Source of the DNA: an uncultured Clostridium sp.
GTDB taxonomy: Bacteria; Bacillota; Clostridia; TANB77; CAG-508
Length of the DNA: 10,874 nucleotides
Direction: 5' to 3'
NCBI GenBank assembly: GCA_900556945.1
Contig: USQP01000012.1
Coordinates: 1 to 10,874, forward strand
Shown: positions 1 through 6,148 of the stretch, in pieces
Numbering within the stretch: position 1 is the stretch's first letter
Layout: every line of letters starts with the position of its first letter
Program-made: the position numbers and the translations under genes
Notes under the pieces: model-generated
What the model saw: the letters and a program-made list of their open reading frames with translations, nothing else
Told to the model about the DNA's origin: nothing
Databases searched by the model: none

Positions 1-26
1 GGCTCGGAGATGTGTATAAGAGACAG
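1..26. other. Untrimmed Nextera adapter (Tn5 mosaic end), left contig end
   Basis: Bases 8-26 are exactly the 19-base Tn5 mosaic end used in Nextera libraries (AGATGTGTATAAGAGACAG). Bases 1-7 (GGCTCGG) are the adjoining part of the Nextera read-2 adapter. This is library DNA rather than genome, so true sequence begins at 27. The same 26 bases recur inverted at 10826-10851. Confidence 0.98.
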
Positions 27-43
27 GAAATAGGAGATCAATT

Positions 44-1171
44 ATGAAGGTTTTAATTTTTTACGCATCCTATGGTGGTGGTCATTTAAATGCTGCTAAA
101 TCAATTGAAGATTGTATGAAAAATAATTATAAAAATATTAATGTAGAATTAATCGACTGCATGAAATATGTAAATAAAACGGTAGAAAAACTAACCACGG
201 CTGCTTATCGTGAAATGGCCAAAAAAGCCCCTTGGGTTTGGGGAAAAATCTATTCCGATTCTCAAAAAGGACCTTTGGCACACCTTTCTACAAGGTCTAA
301 TAAGATCATGGCAATTAAATTATTAAAATTATTACGAGAAAAGAAGCCAGATTTAATTATTTCTACCCATCCTTTTAGTAGCCAAATGTGTAGTTATTTA
401 AAGAGGAAAGGAAAAATAACATCAAAAATCGCTACCGTTATGACTGACTTTGCTCCTCATGACCAATGGCTTGTCGGAAATGACTTCACCGATTATTATT
501 TTGTTGCCCATGATAAAATGAAAGAATATTTGATTCATAAGAATATTCCTGAGTCAAAAATTTATGTAAGTGGCATTCCTATCTCAAATCGATTTTTAAA
601 TACTTATCATAAAGAAGAAATATTATCCAAATATAAATTATCTGATAAAAAACAAACGATTCTATTTTTTGGTGGTGGTGAATTTGGTTTGGGTAAAACA
701 AGAACAGCCAAAATTTTTGAAAATTTTGTTCAGTCTGATAAAAATATACAAATTATAGCTATTGCAGGTAGAAATCCAAAAATGAAGGCTACTTTTGAAG
801 AAATTGTTAAAAATAATAATAAATCCGAAATGGTTAAGATCCTAGAATTTACAAAAGAAGTACCAGAGCTAATGAGCATTTCAGATTTAGTTGTCACAAA
901 ACCTGGCGGACTTACTACTTCTGAAAGCTTAGCCTCGCACTTACCCATGGTAGTTATTAACCCAATTCCAGGTCAGGAAGAAGAAAATGCAGAATTTTTA
1001 GAAGAGAAAGGAATTGCTGTTTGGATTAAAAAAACAGATGATACAAATGAACAAATAAAAAATTTATTATCTAATCCAGAAAAACTGAAAAGTATGAAAA
1101 GGAACACTTCTATTTTAGCTCACCCAAATTCTACAAAAGATATTTGTGATATTTTATTAAGTAAGAATTAA
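44..1171 (+). CDS. UgtP/MGDG-synthase-type processive diacylglycerol glucosyltransferase
   Basis: A family GT28 glycosyltransferase, 375 aa, close to the usual UgtP length of about 380. Enzymes of this type transfer glucose (or galactose) from a UDP sugar to diacylglycerol on the inner face of the membrane. In Bacillus this makes the glycolipid that anchors lipoteichoic acid. The N-terminal MGDG-synthase domain opens with the strand MKVLIFYASYGGGH, whose GGGH is at residues 11-14. It continues with VMTDF near 132-135 and SGIPI at 176-180. The C-terminal nucleotide-sugar half carries TKPGGLTTSESL at 285-296 and PGQEEENAEFL at 309-319. There is no signal peptide and no membrane span, as expected for a peripheral membrane enzyme. 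ATG 44 has AGGAG at 32-36 with a 7-base gap. The promoter lies beyond the adapter junction. A bidirectional terminator follows directly. The family is secure. The acceptor, sugar and number of sugars added are inferred. Confidence 0.9.
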   Translation: MKVLIFYASYGGGHLNAAKSIEDCMKNNYKNINVELIDCMKYVNKTVEKLTTAAYREMAKKAPWVWGKIYSDSQKGPLAHLSTRSNKIMAIKLLKLLREKKPDLIISTHPFSSQMCSYLKRKGKITSKIATVMTDFAPHDQWLVGNDFTDYYFVAHDKMKEYLIHKNIPESKIYVSGIPISNRFLNTYHKEEILSKYKLSDKKQTILFFGGGEFGLGKTRTAKIFENFVQSDKNIQIIAIAGRNPKMKATFEEIVKNNNKSEMVKILEFTKEVPELMSISDLVVTKPGGLTTSESLASHLPMVVINPIPGQEEENAEFLEEKGIAVWIKKTDDTNEQIKNLLSNPEKLKSMKRNTSILAHPNSTKDICDILLSKN

Positions 1172-1173
1172 AC

Positions 1174-1215
1174 AAAAAAGACCACTGTAAAAATTATTTT
1201 TAGTGGTCTTTTTTT
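1174..1215. terminator. Bidirectional intrinsic terminator between convergent genes
   Basis: A perfect 13-bp inverted repeat pairs AAAAAAGACCACT (1174-1186) with AGTGGTCTTTTTT (1202-1214). A further A5/T5 pairing lies inside the loop (1189-1193 with 1197-1201). The stem is flanked by T-runs in both directions, so it can stop the plus-strand glycosyltransferase and the minus-strand AbrB-like/recR transcript. The two stop codons lie 2 and 9 bases from the element. Confidence 0.93.
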
Positions 1216-1224
1216 ACGGCTTAC

Positions 1225-1524
1225 TTACAATTCCAATTCTTTCAGGATTAAATCTCCATTGAGAACATAGATCTCAAAGAAAATTTCTTCTTTTTCCTTT
1301 AATAGTTCATTTGGGTATACGAATCGTCCTTTGCTATCCATTTTTGCAATCGCTATCACTTTACAGTCTTGCAATGCATACAATGGCTTTACTTTAAGGC
1401 CATCTTCGTGTTCACAAAGAGCAATTTTTTCGCCGGGTCTTATCCCCACGAATTTGAGTAAATCATTTGGAATATTCAACCGCCCTGAAGAGTTTCCTAA
1501 ACCCTTCAAGATTTTATTTAACAT
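1225..1524 (-). CDS. Small tandem AbrB/SpoVT-like DNA-binding protein
   Basis: A 99-aa protein that appears to be two AbrB-type swapped-hairpin units in one chain. The first unit (about residues 9-48) has SSGRLNIPNDLL at 12-23 followed by GIRPGEKIAL. The second (about 57-97) has DSKGRFVYPNELL at 63-75 followed by a strand-rich tail. Both match the AbrB/MazE/SpoVT pattern of GR.. IP..LL, then a turn with acidic or glycine residues, then a terminal beta pair. Proteins of this fold bind DNA as transition-state regulators, sporulation regulators or antitoxins. No toxin gene is adjacent, so an antitoxin role is unlikely. The second unit is divergent (FVYP in place of a typical VVIP) and may serve dimerisation. 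The ATG has a near-perfect AAAGGAGGA at 1534-1542 and its own promoter at 1557-1585. It follows recR and ends at the shared terminator. Targets are unknown. Confidence 0.75.
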   Translation of the reverse strand: MLNKILKGLGNSSGRLNIPNDLLKFVGIRPGEKIALCEHEDGLKVKPLYALQDCKVIAIAKMDSKGRFVYPNELLKEKEEIFFEIYVLNGDLILKELEL

Positions 1525-1556
1525 AAAGCTACTTCCTCCTTTGAGTTTATGACTTT

Positions 1557-1585
1557 ATTATACTCTATTTCTACTAAAATTTCAA
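1557..1585 (-). promoter_or_regulatory. SigA-type promoter of the AbrB-like gene
   Basis: On the minus strand, a -35 box TTGAAA (1580-1585), a 17-bp spacer and a consensus -10 TATAAT (1557-1562) sit between the recR stop (1601) and the AbrB-like start (1524). Transcription would begin near 1550, leaving a leader of about 26 bases that contains the strong ribosome binding site. The gene can therefore be expressed independently of the dnaX-recR transcript. Confidence 0.8.
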
Positions 1586-1600
1586 ATTTTATGGAAACTT

Positions 1601-2200
1601 CTAAATTTCTCTTCTTCCTTCTAAAGCCTTTGTTAAAGTTATTTCATCTGTATATTCCAAATCTCCCCCTACAGGAATTCCATGAGCAATTCTTGTAACT
1701 TTTACTCCTAAAGGCTTAATTAATTTGGATAAATACATAGCTGTTGCTTCCCCTTCTACACGAGGATTGGTTGCTAAAATTACTTCTTTTACTTTCCCTT
1801 CCATTAATCTTGCTAGTAATTCCTTTATTTTTATGTCATCTGGCCCAATTCCATTCATAGGAGAAATAGAACCATGTAGAACATGATAAACTCCTTTAAA
1901 TTCATGCGTTTTCTCCATAGCGATAATGTCTCTTACATCTTCTACCACACAGATTATACTTGTATCTCTTTTCGGATTTCCACAAATTGAGCAAGGATCG
2001 GTATCAGAAATATTATAACATTTACTACAATATCTTAAATTTTTTTTAGCATGAATAATAGAAGAAACAAATTCATTTGTTTCTTCTTCTGAACAATTTA
2101 GTATATAAAAAGCTAATCTAGCTGCTGTTTTGTGTCCAATACTTGGTAATTTTTCAAAACTCTCTATCAATTTTTCAATTGATGGTGAATATAGTGACAT
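1601..2200 (-). CDS. recR: Recombination protein RecR
   Basis: RecR, 199 aa, the standard length. It works with RecO and RecF to load RecA onto SSB-coated gaps during recombinational repair, forming a ring clamp on DNA. The visible domains, in order, are an N-terminal helix-hairpin-helix ([14 protein letters not shown], about 18-32), a four-cysteine zinc site (C58, C61, C70, C73), a Toprim domain starting at CVVEDVRD (84-91) and including [15 protein letters not shown] (143-157), and the C-terminal [16 protein letters not shown] segment (174-189). GGAGG lies upstream of ATG 2200. It sits 66 bp downstream of ybaB/ebfC in the conserved dnaX-ybaB-recR order, presumably in one transcript, because no terminator is visible between them. 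Confidence 0.98.
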   Translation of the reverse strand: MSLYSPSIEKLIESFEKLPSIGHKTAARLAFYILNCSEEETNEFVSSIIHAKKNLRYCSKCYNISDTDPCSICGNPKRDTSIICVVEDVRDIIAMEKTHEFKGVYHVLHGSISPMNGIGPDDIKIKELLARLMEGKVKEVILATNPRVEGEATAMYLSKLIKPLGVKVTRIAHGIPVGGDLEYTDEITLTKALEGRREI

Positions 2201-2266
2201 CCTATCGTTCCTCCATTTAAAAATTCAATGTAATGAAAAAAATCTTCTGAAATCCCATCTAAATTC

Positions 2267-2611
2267 TTACATTAATCCTGGTATATTAAATTTTCCTAAT
2301 TGTGCCGCTTGTGCTGAATCTACTTGTCTTAGTGCTTCATTTACACAAGTTAATATTAAATCTTCTAGCATTTCTACATCATCTGAATCAACGACTTCTG
2401 GTTTTATTTTTATTTCTTTTAAATTTTTTTCTCCTGAAACCTTTACTGTAACTGCTCCTCCACCTGCAGAGGCCTCAAATTCCTTACCAGCCAATTCTGC
2501 TTGAGATTTTTCCATATCTGCTTGCATTTTTTTAGCTTCTTTCATTAAATTATTAATATTCATTCCTCCGAATCCTCCCATACCTCCTGGGAATCCTCCT
2601 TTTTTTGCCAT
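2267..2611 (-). CDS. YbaB/EbfC family nucleoid-associated protein
   Basis: A small (114 aa) YbaB/EbfC DNA-binding protein. Family members form dimers shaped like tweezers, bind DNA with low sequence specificity and are nearly always found between dnaX and recR, as here. A flexible Gly/Met/Phe-rich N-tail (residues 4-17) precedes a charged helix ([22 protein letters not shown], split around residues 21-42). Then come the strand [12 protein letters not shown], the conserved [11 protein letters not shown], and a C-terminal helix with [21 protein letters not shown] precedes ATG 2611. The gap to dnaX upstream is 40 bp. Nucleoid organisation is the family-level role. A specific link to RecR-mediated repair is suggested only by the gene order. 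Confidence 0.96.
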   Translation of the reverse strand: MAKKGGFPGGMGGFGGMNINNLMKEAKKMQADMEKSQAELAGKEFEASAGGGAVTVKVSGEKNLKEIKIKPEVVDSDDVEMLEDLILTCVNEALRQVDSAQAAQLGKFNIPGLM

Positions 2612-2651
2612 TTTTTAATCTCCTTTCTATCTTTTATTTTCTCTTCTTATT

Positions 2652-4277
2652 TTATTCAATAACATGAAATGGTATATCTGATTCATTTGCTAAATTTTGC
2701 AAATTTTCTTCCCCTGTCATTTGATGTATTTGATTATTTTGTGTAATATACTTAATTTGCATTTCTTTCCCACAAGCCATCGAAACCAAATTCGAAATTT
2801 CTCTGACGTTTTCTGGCTTTTCCAATACTGTTTTTCCAAAAGCTGTCATTCCATTTGGAAATTCAATTCCCACTGTCATATCATTAATTTCCCTCGCCTT
2901 TGTATTCATTAAATTCGTATATAATACAATTTTTCCACTTTGCTTTAAATCATTTACTATTTGTGGCCAATATTCTTCTGATTGATTGGAAAATTTCTTT
3001 CCCTCACTCTTTTGCATTTTAGTAGTATTGACTGATTTGCTTTGTTGATTATGTTGTACATTTGAATGAACTACCATTCTGGGTCCAGAATTTAAACTTT
3101 CATTTTGTGTTGGTACAGACTGGCTAATCCTTCCCTTTTCATATTTTAAATATTCTTCTATTTTCTTTACTCTTTTTTCAATATCGGAATTAACTTCTGC
3201 TTGCTTGCTACATAATTTAATGATTCCTGCCTGGAACATAATTGTTTTTTGCGTTGACCATTTTATCTCATTTTCCAGCTCTGACAATTGGTAAATTAAT
3301 TCCACTAACCTCTCTTTTGAAATCAGCTCGGAAAGGGCTTTGATTCTATTTAATTCTTCTTCATTATATAAATCAGCTTTTCTAGATGCTTTATATACTA
3401 ATATGTCTTTTACATATTTAATAATCTCCCAAAGCAAATGATTGATATCTTTTCCTTCTTTTAAAACAACATCAAGACTTTCCAAAGCTTTATCGACATC
3501 GTATTGAATCACACTTTCTATTATATTATGTACATAAGTTGTTTTTGGGATTCCTACTAAATCCTTAATTTTATCCTCATCAATTTTATTTTCACCATCT
3601 TGTATACATCTTTCTAAAATGGATAAGGCATCTCTCATAGCTCCTTCTGAAAGCACCGCTATAATATTTAGGGCTCCCTCTGTTATTTCTATATTACTTC
3701 TTTGACAAACGATGTTTAATCTTTTGATGATATCTTCATTCGAAATTCTTTTAAAATCAAATCGTTGACATCGAGACAAAATAGTTGCTGGTAATTTTTG
3801 TGGCTCTGTTGTTGCTAATATAAACTTAACATGTTCTGGTGGCTCTTCTAATGTTTTTAATAATGCATTAAAAGCTCCTGTTGATAACATATGTACCTCA
3901 TCTATAATATATACTCTATATTTAGCCTTTGTCGGTAAGAAATTAACCTCTTCACGGATTGCTCTGATATCTTCAACACTATTATTAGAAGCTGCATCCA
4001 TCTCTACAATATCTGTAAGTGAACCATTAATCGCCCCTTTACAGATTTCACATTCGTTGCATGGTTCTCCTTCTATCGGATTTAAACAATTAATTGCTCT
4101 TGCTAAAATTTTGGCTGCCGATGTTTTTCCTGTTCCTCTTCCACCATTAAATAAATAGGCATGTCCTACTCTTCCTGCTATAATCTGATTTTTTAAAGTT
4201 CTTGTTATATGTTCTTGTCCAACAATTTCTGAAAAACTAAGTGGTCTAAATTTTCTATAAAGAGCTGTGTACCCCAT
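2652..4277 (-). CDS. dnaX: DNA polymerase III subunit gamma/tau
   Basis: The ATPase core of the clamp loader, which opens the beta sliding clamp and ties the replicative polymerases together. From the chosen start (MGYTALYRKFRP) it has 541 aa. The Walker A motif GGRGTGKT is at 45-52, the zinc site uses C64, C73, C76 and C79, Walker B IIDEVH is at 124-129, the sensor-1 region ATTEP is at 155-159 and the SRC arginine finger is at 168-170. Sensor-2-type EGAMRDALS follows. The C-terminal third (Gln/Ser/Lys-rich linker, then a small folded domain) is the variable tau region. The open frame extends 26 codons upstream to 4355, but those residues do not look like DnaX. ATG 4277 has AAGGA at 4288-4292 with a 10-base gap, so the shorter start is preferred. 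I see no frameshift site placed to make a separate gamma form. Confidence 0.97.
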   Translation of the reverse strand: MGYTALYRKFRPLSFSEIVGQEHITRTLKNQIIAGRVGHAYLFNGGRGTGKTSAAKILARAINCLNPIEGEPCNECEICKGAINGSLTDIVEMDAASNNSVEDIRAIREEVNFLPTKAKYRVYIIDEVHMLSTGAFNALLKTLEEPPEHVKFILATTEPQKLPATILSRCQRFDFKRISNEDIIKRLNIVCQRSNIEITEGALNIIAVLSEGAMRDALSILERCIQDGENKIDEDKIKDLVGIPKTTYVHNIIESVIQYDVDKALESLDVVLKEGKDINHLLWEIIKYVKDILVYKASRKADLYNEEELNRIKALSELISKERLVELIYQLSELENEIKWSTQKTIMFQAGIIKLCSKQAEVNSDIEKRVKKIEEYLKYEKGRISQSVPTQNESLNSGPRMVVHSNVQHNQQSKSVNTTKMQKSEGKKFSNQSEEYWPQIVNDLKQSGKIVLYTNLMNTKAREINDMTVGIEFPNGMTAFGKTVLEKPENVREISNLVSMACGKEMQIKYITQNNQIHQMTGEENLQNLANESDIPFHVIE

Positions 4278-4287
4278 ATTTTTCACA

Positions 4288-4292
4288 TCCTT
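4288..4292 (-). promoter_or_regulatory. Ribosome binding site fixing the dnaX start
   Basis: Minus-strand AAGGA lies 10 bases before ATG 4277, the codon that begins the universally conserved DnaX N-terminus (MGYTALYRKFRP). It argues against the upstream in-frame ATG at 4355, which would add 26 non-conserved residues. Confidence 0.75.
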
Positions 4293-4363
4293 TATGCTAT
4301 AAAAAACAAATTTAAGAATTTCTAAGCGATGGAAATCGTAAAGAAATTCTAACAATTTCCATA

Positions 4364-4416
4364 TTTATACAGTATGGAGCTTTCCTCCCACAGGGAGAAA
4401 ATTCCTACTGTATAAA
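4364..4416 (-). other. Strong 53-nt hairpin between ffs and dnaX, function unknown
   Basis: Read on the minus strand, a perfect 11-bp outer stem (TTTATACAGTA at 4416-4406, paired with TACTGTATAAA at 4374-4364) encloses one bulged A, a 3-bp GGA/TCC stem, a small internal loop, and a 9-bp stem TTTTCTCCC/GGGAGGAAA with one U-G pair, closed by a 3-base loop. No U-tract follows the 3' arm, so it does not look like an intrinsic terminator for minus-strand transcription. On the plus strand it is followed by A-rich sequence instead. Its 5' arm starts within the T-run that probably ends the SRP RNA. It could be an RNA-processing site, a dnaX leader structure or a short repeat. Confidence 0.7.
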
Positions 4417-4556
4417 AAATGGTAGATACTTAAATCTCTCTATGGAAAGTACTCCACATAAAGATAAACTACTTATTGCTGCTTCCTTCCGGACCTGACA
4501 AGATTCATAGGTCTTTATTGGTATACTCTCCATACAAAGATTTCAGTACATACCAT
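4414..4556 (-). ncRNA. ffs: Signal recognition particle RNA (4.5S-like, small type)
   Basis: The apical SRP domain is unmistakable. On the minus strand, bases 4499-4478 read GTCAGGTCCGGAAGGAAGCA and then GC, with the GGAA tetraloop and the asymmetric and symmetric loop bases that bind the Ffh M domain. The flanking arms pair into a long rod: the 5' end ATGGTA pairs with TACCAT at the 3' end, GAAATCT pairs with AGATTT, and TGTATGGA pairs with TCCATAGA-type sequence. The 3' arm runs straight into T6 (4419-4414), which with the terminal helix makes an intrinsic terminator. The length is about 140 nt, longer than E. coli 4.5S but much shorter than the roughly 270-nt B. subtilis scRNA, and I see no 5' Alu domain. 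The 5' end is placed from the promoter at 4561-4589. Ends are accurate to a few bases. The position between tadA and dnaX matches B. subtilis. Confidence 0.93.
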
Positions 4557-4560
4557 TTGT

Positions 4561-4589
4561 ATTATATAATGAATGATACATTTTATCAA
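4561..4589 (-). promoter_or_regulatory. Promoter of the SRP RNA gene
   Basis: Minus-strand -35 TTGATA (4584-4589), a 17-bp spacer and a consensus -10 TATAAT (4561-4566). The predicted start near 4555 falls at the first base of the SRP RNA terminal helix (ATGGTA), which supports both the promoter and the RNA's 5' end. Confidence 0.87.
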
Positions 4590-4598
4590 GTAAAATTT

Positions 4599-5354
4599 CT
4601 AATTTTTTGTTCTTTTAAAAATAATATTGCTCATATCTGTTATCTCATCTGATGCCGTACCATTCTCAATCACACCGTCCACAGGCATATTCAATGATAT
4701 ATTTGCTTTATATTCTTTTCCAGCTTCTGTTTCTATCATAAAATCAAAGGTTAATTTTGCTCTTAAATTTTCTTCTGTTATATTCGACTTTTTTAGTAAT
4801 TCACTATGATTAATTTCTTCGTCATTTGAAACATATTCTGCTATTTTATCATTAGCATATCGAAAAACCACTTTTCCACCTTGATTCGATATTTTTAAAT
4901 TTTTAATGTCAGATTCCATTGCCCCTTCATATTCTATACTCTGAATCAAATTTTCTTCTTTGTTCGTAAACATCTTTTCTTGCTCAGAAATATTCGGTCT
5001 ATAAAATTTTATGTTTCCTGTTTCATTTTGTTTTTGAACATTAATATGATCAACTGTTATTGTTTTTATCGCTTCCTGTTTTTCATAATTTTGATTTTTT
5101 TCTATATATAAATAAATATCATTATTTTGGTTGATATCAAACGCCCATTTATTTTCACCAGCTTCTTTATCCACTCCTTCTGAAGAACTAATTAAAATTA
5201 TTTTTTTTAATTGAAAAGGCATGTTAGTTTCACCTTCTACATCATATTTTAAGACAATCATACCTAAAATAAATAAAATAATTGCTATTATTACAATTAC
5301 CATACCTATATGAAACGACCTTTTTCCTATTATATATCTTATTTTTTCCTTCAT
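4599..5354 (-). CDS. Membrane-anchored protein of unknown function
   Basis: I do not recognise a named family. The 251-aa product has a short basic cytoplasmic N-terminus (MKEKIRYIIGKR), one hydrophobic segment (about residues 17-35, rich in I/V/L/M) and a hydrophilic outer domain of about 215 residues. The basic residues before the hydrophobic segment predict an N-in, C-out anchor. There is no lipobox and no clear signal-peptidase site. The outer part has alternating strand-like stretches (for example NDIYLYIEK and GKVVFRYAND) and no visible catalytic motif, suggesting a beta-rich extracytoplasmic domain. A TTG-initiated version starting at 5366 was rejected because that codon overlaps the GGAGG (5360-5364) that serves ATG 5354. 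It lies 20 bp after tadA, so it is probably co-transcribed with tRNA-Arg and tadA. The ffs promoter lies just downstream. Confidence 0.8.
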   Translation of the reverse strand: MKEKIRYIIGKRSFHIGMVIVIIAIILFILGMIVLKYDVEGETNMPFQLKKIILISSSEGVDKEAGENKWAFDINQNNDIYLYIEKNQNYEKQEAIKTITVDHINVQKQNETGNIKFYRPNISEQEKMFTNKEENLIQSIEYEGAMESDIKNLKISNQGGKVVFRYANDKIAEYVSNDEEINHSELLKKSNITEENLRAKLTFDFMIETEAGKEYKANISLNMPVDGVIENGTASDEITDMSNIIFKRTKN

Positions 5355-5359
5355 TTGTT

Positions 5360-5364
5360 CCTCC
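5360..5364 (-). promoter_or_regulatory. Ribosome binding site deciding the membrane-protein start
   Basis: Minus-strand GGAGG followed by AACAA and ATG 5354 gives a 5-base gap. The alternative TTG at 5366 overlaps this site and would have no Shine-Dalgarno of its own, so the protein most likely starts MKEKIRYI. Confidence 0.75.
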
Positions 5365-5374
5365 AAAAGAATAT

Positions 5375-5848
5375 TTATTTGTTTTCTTTTTTCATTTTCC
5401 TTAAGTTCTTAAAAAATTCCTTTAACATAGCTTCGCACGGTTCTTTCATAATTCCTTTTTTCACTTCAACCTCATGATTAAATTTATAATCCTCGAATAA
5501 ATTTAAAACCGAACCCGCTGCACCTGTTTTTTCATCCAACGTACCAATATAAATTTTTTTTATTCTAGAATTTATAATAGCTCCTGCACACATCGAACAC
5601 GGTTCTAATGTAACATACATTTCGCAATCTAAAAGTCTCCAACTTTCTAGCTTTTTACTTGCTTTCTGAATGGCTAATATTTCAGCATGTTTTGTTGTAT
5701 CCAATTTGGTTTCTTTCAAATTGTGAGCCCTAGCAATTACTTTTCCATCCTTTACAATAACCGCTCCTACCGGAACCTCCAATTTTTCATATGCTTTTTT
5801 GGCTTCTTTTAGTGCTTCCTGCATAAATTTCTCATTTCTATTATCCAT
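5375..5848 (-). CDS. tadA: tRNA-specific adenosine(34) deaminase TadA
   Basis: A zinc-dependent deaminase that converts wobble A34 to inosine in tRNA-Arg(ACG), letting one tRNA read CGU, CGC and CGA. The zinc and proton-shuttle motif HAE sits at residues 54-56 and the PCSMC motif at 83-87 in the 157-aa form. It has the usual TadA length and the conserved EVPVGAVIV and TLEPCSMCAGAI segments. The first in-frame ATG (5854) lies directly against AAAGGA (5855-5860) with no spacing. The ATG two codons later (5848) has a normal 6-base gap and is preferred. The tRNA-Arg CCA end is only 20 bp upstream with no terminator between, so the mRNA probably arises from a tRNA-Arg/tadA precursor. It is followed 20 bp later by the membrane-anchored protein. 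In B. subtilis tadA also precedes the SRP RNA and dnaX. Confidence 0.95.
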   Translation of the reverse strand: MDNRNEKFMQEALKEAKKAYEKLEVPVGAVIVKDGKVIARAHNLKETKLDTTKHAEILAIQKASKKLESWRLLDCEMYVTLEPCSMCAGAIINSRIKKIYIGTLDEKTGAAGSVLNLFEDYKFNHEVEVKKGIMKEPCEAMLKEFFKNLRKMKKENK

Positions 5849-5854
5849 ATTCAT

Positions 5855-5860
5855 TCCTTT
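5855..5860 (-). promoter_or_regulatory. Ribosome binding site deciding the tadA start
   Basis: Minus-strand AAAGGA abuts ATG 5854 but lies 6 bases before ATG 5848. Normal spacing favours 5848. The site begins only 8 bases beyond the tRNA CCA end, so little leader remains once the tRNA is cut out. Confidence 0.7.
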
Positions 5861-5868
5861 ATATCTTT

Positions 5869-5944
<76 letters not shown>

Positions 5945-5964
5945 ATATAAATTTTAGTAAAATT

Positions 5965-5993
5965 ATTATAGTACATTTATTTAAAAAAAGCAA
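5965..5993 (-). promoter_or_regulatory. Promoter of the tRNA-Arg/tadA transcript
   Basis: Minus-strand -35 TTGCTT (5988-5993), a 17-bp spacer and consensus -10 TATAAT (5965-5970). The start would fall near 5958, about 14 bases before the mature tRNA. No other promoter is seen between the tRNA and tadA, so this one probably drives tRNA-Arg, tadA and the membrane-anchored gene. Confidence 0.8.
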
Positions 5994-6122
5994 GTATTCT
6001 AAAAATCCTCCTTATCAACTTTTTGCATAGTATTTTCCCTAATATGTCTATCCATTTTTTATACCTTGTATCTCTCGCCTTAAATAAATATAACCAAATA
6101 ACTATAAAATATTGACAAGTTC

Positions 6123-6131
6123 TGCTATAAT
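6123..6131 (+). promoter_or_regulatory. Possible extended -10 promoter for the TtcA-like gene
   Basis: TGCTATAAT is an extended -10 (TGN plus consensus TATAAT). A perfect TTGACA lies at 6112-6117, but only 8 bp away, too close to act as its -35. Initiation near 6138 would put AGGTG (6137-6141), the likely ribosome binding site 7 bases before ATG 6149, at the very 5' end of the mRNA. The real start may therefore be elsewhere. Confidence 0.45.
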
Positions 6132-6148
6132 AATATAGGTGATAAAAA

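Noticed and set aside
730..948. Minus-strand open frame of 72 codons inside the glycosyltransferase gene
   Set aside because: It is an antisense shadow of a well-supported gene, with no ribosome binding site or recognisable protein. The same holds for the other overlapping frames, such as those at 1331-1552, 2130-2504, 8273-8464, 8845-9186 and 9188-9388.
1225..1524. AbrB-like protein as the antitoxin of a toxin-antitoxin pair
   Set aside because: No small toxin gene overlaps or adjoins it. The neighbours are recR and a convergent glycosyltransferase with a terminator between.
4185..4210. Slippery-type A AAA AAT in dnaX that might produce a short gamma form
   Set aside because: It lies near codon 30, far too early for a gamma product. 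No A-rich slippery heptamer in the right frame was seen near the end of the ATPase domain III.
5945..6122. Possible small gene or RNA in the gap between tRNA-Arg and the TtcA-like gene
   Set aside because: Apart from the tRNA promoter and the upstream promoter region there is no open frame with a ribosome binding site, no strong hairpin and no repeat.
6112..6131. Perfect TTGACA followed by perfect TATAAT
   Set aside because: The boxes are only 8 bp apart, so they cannot form one sigma-70-type promoter. Only the extended -10 was kept, at low confidence.
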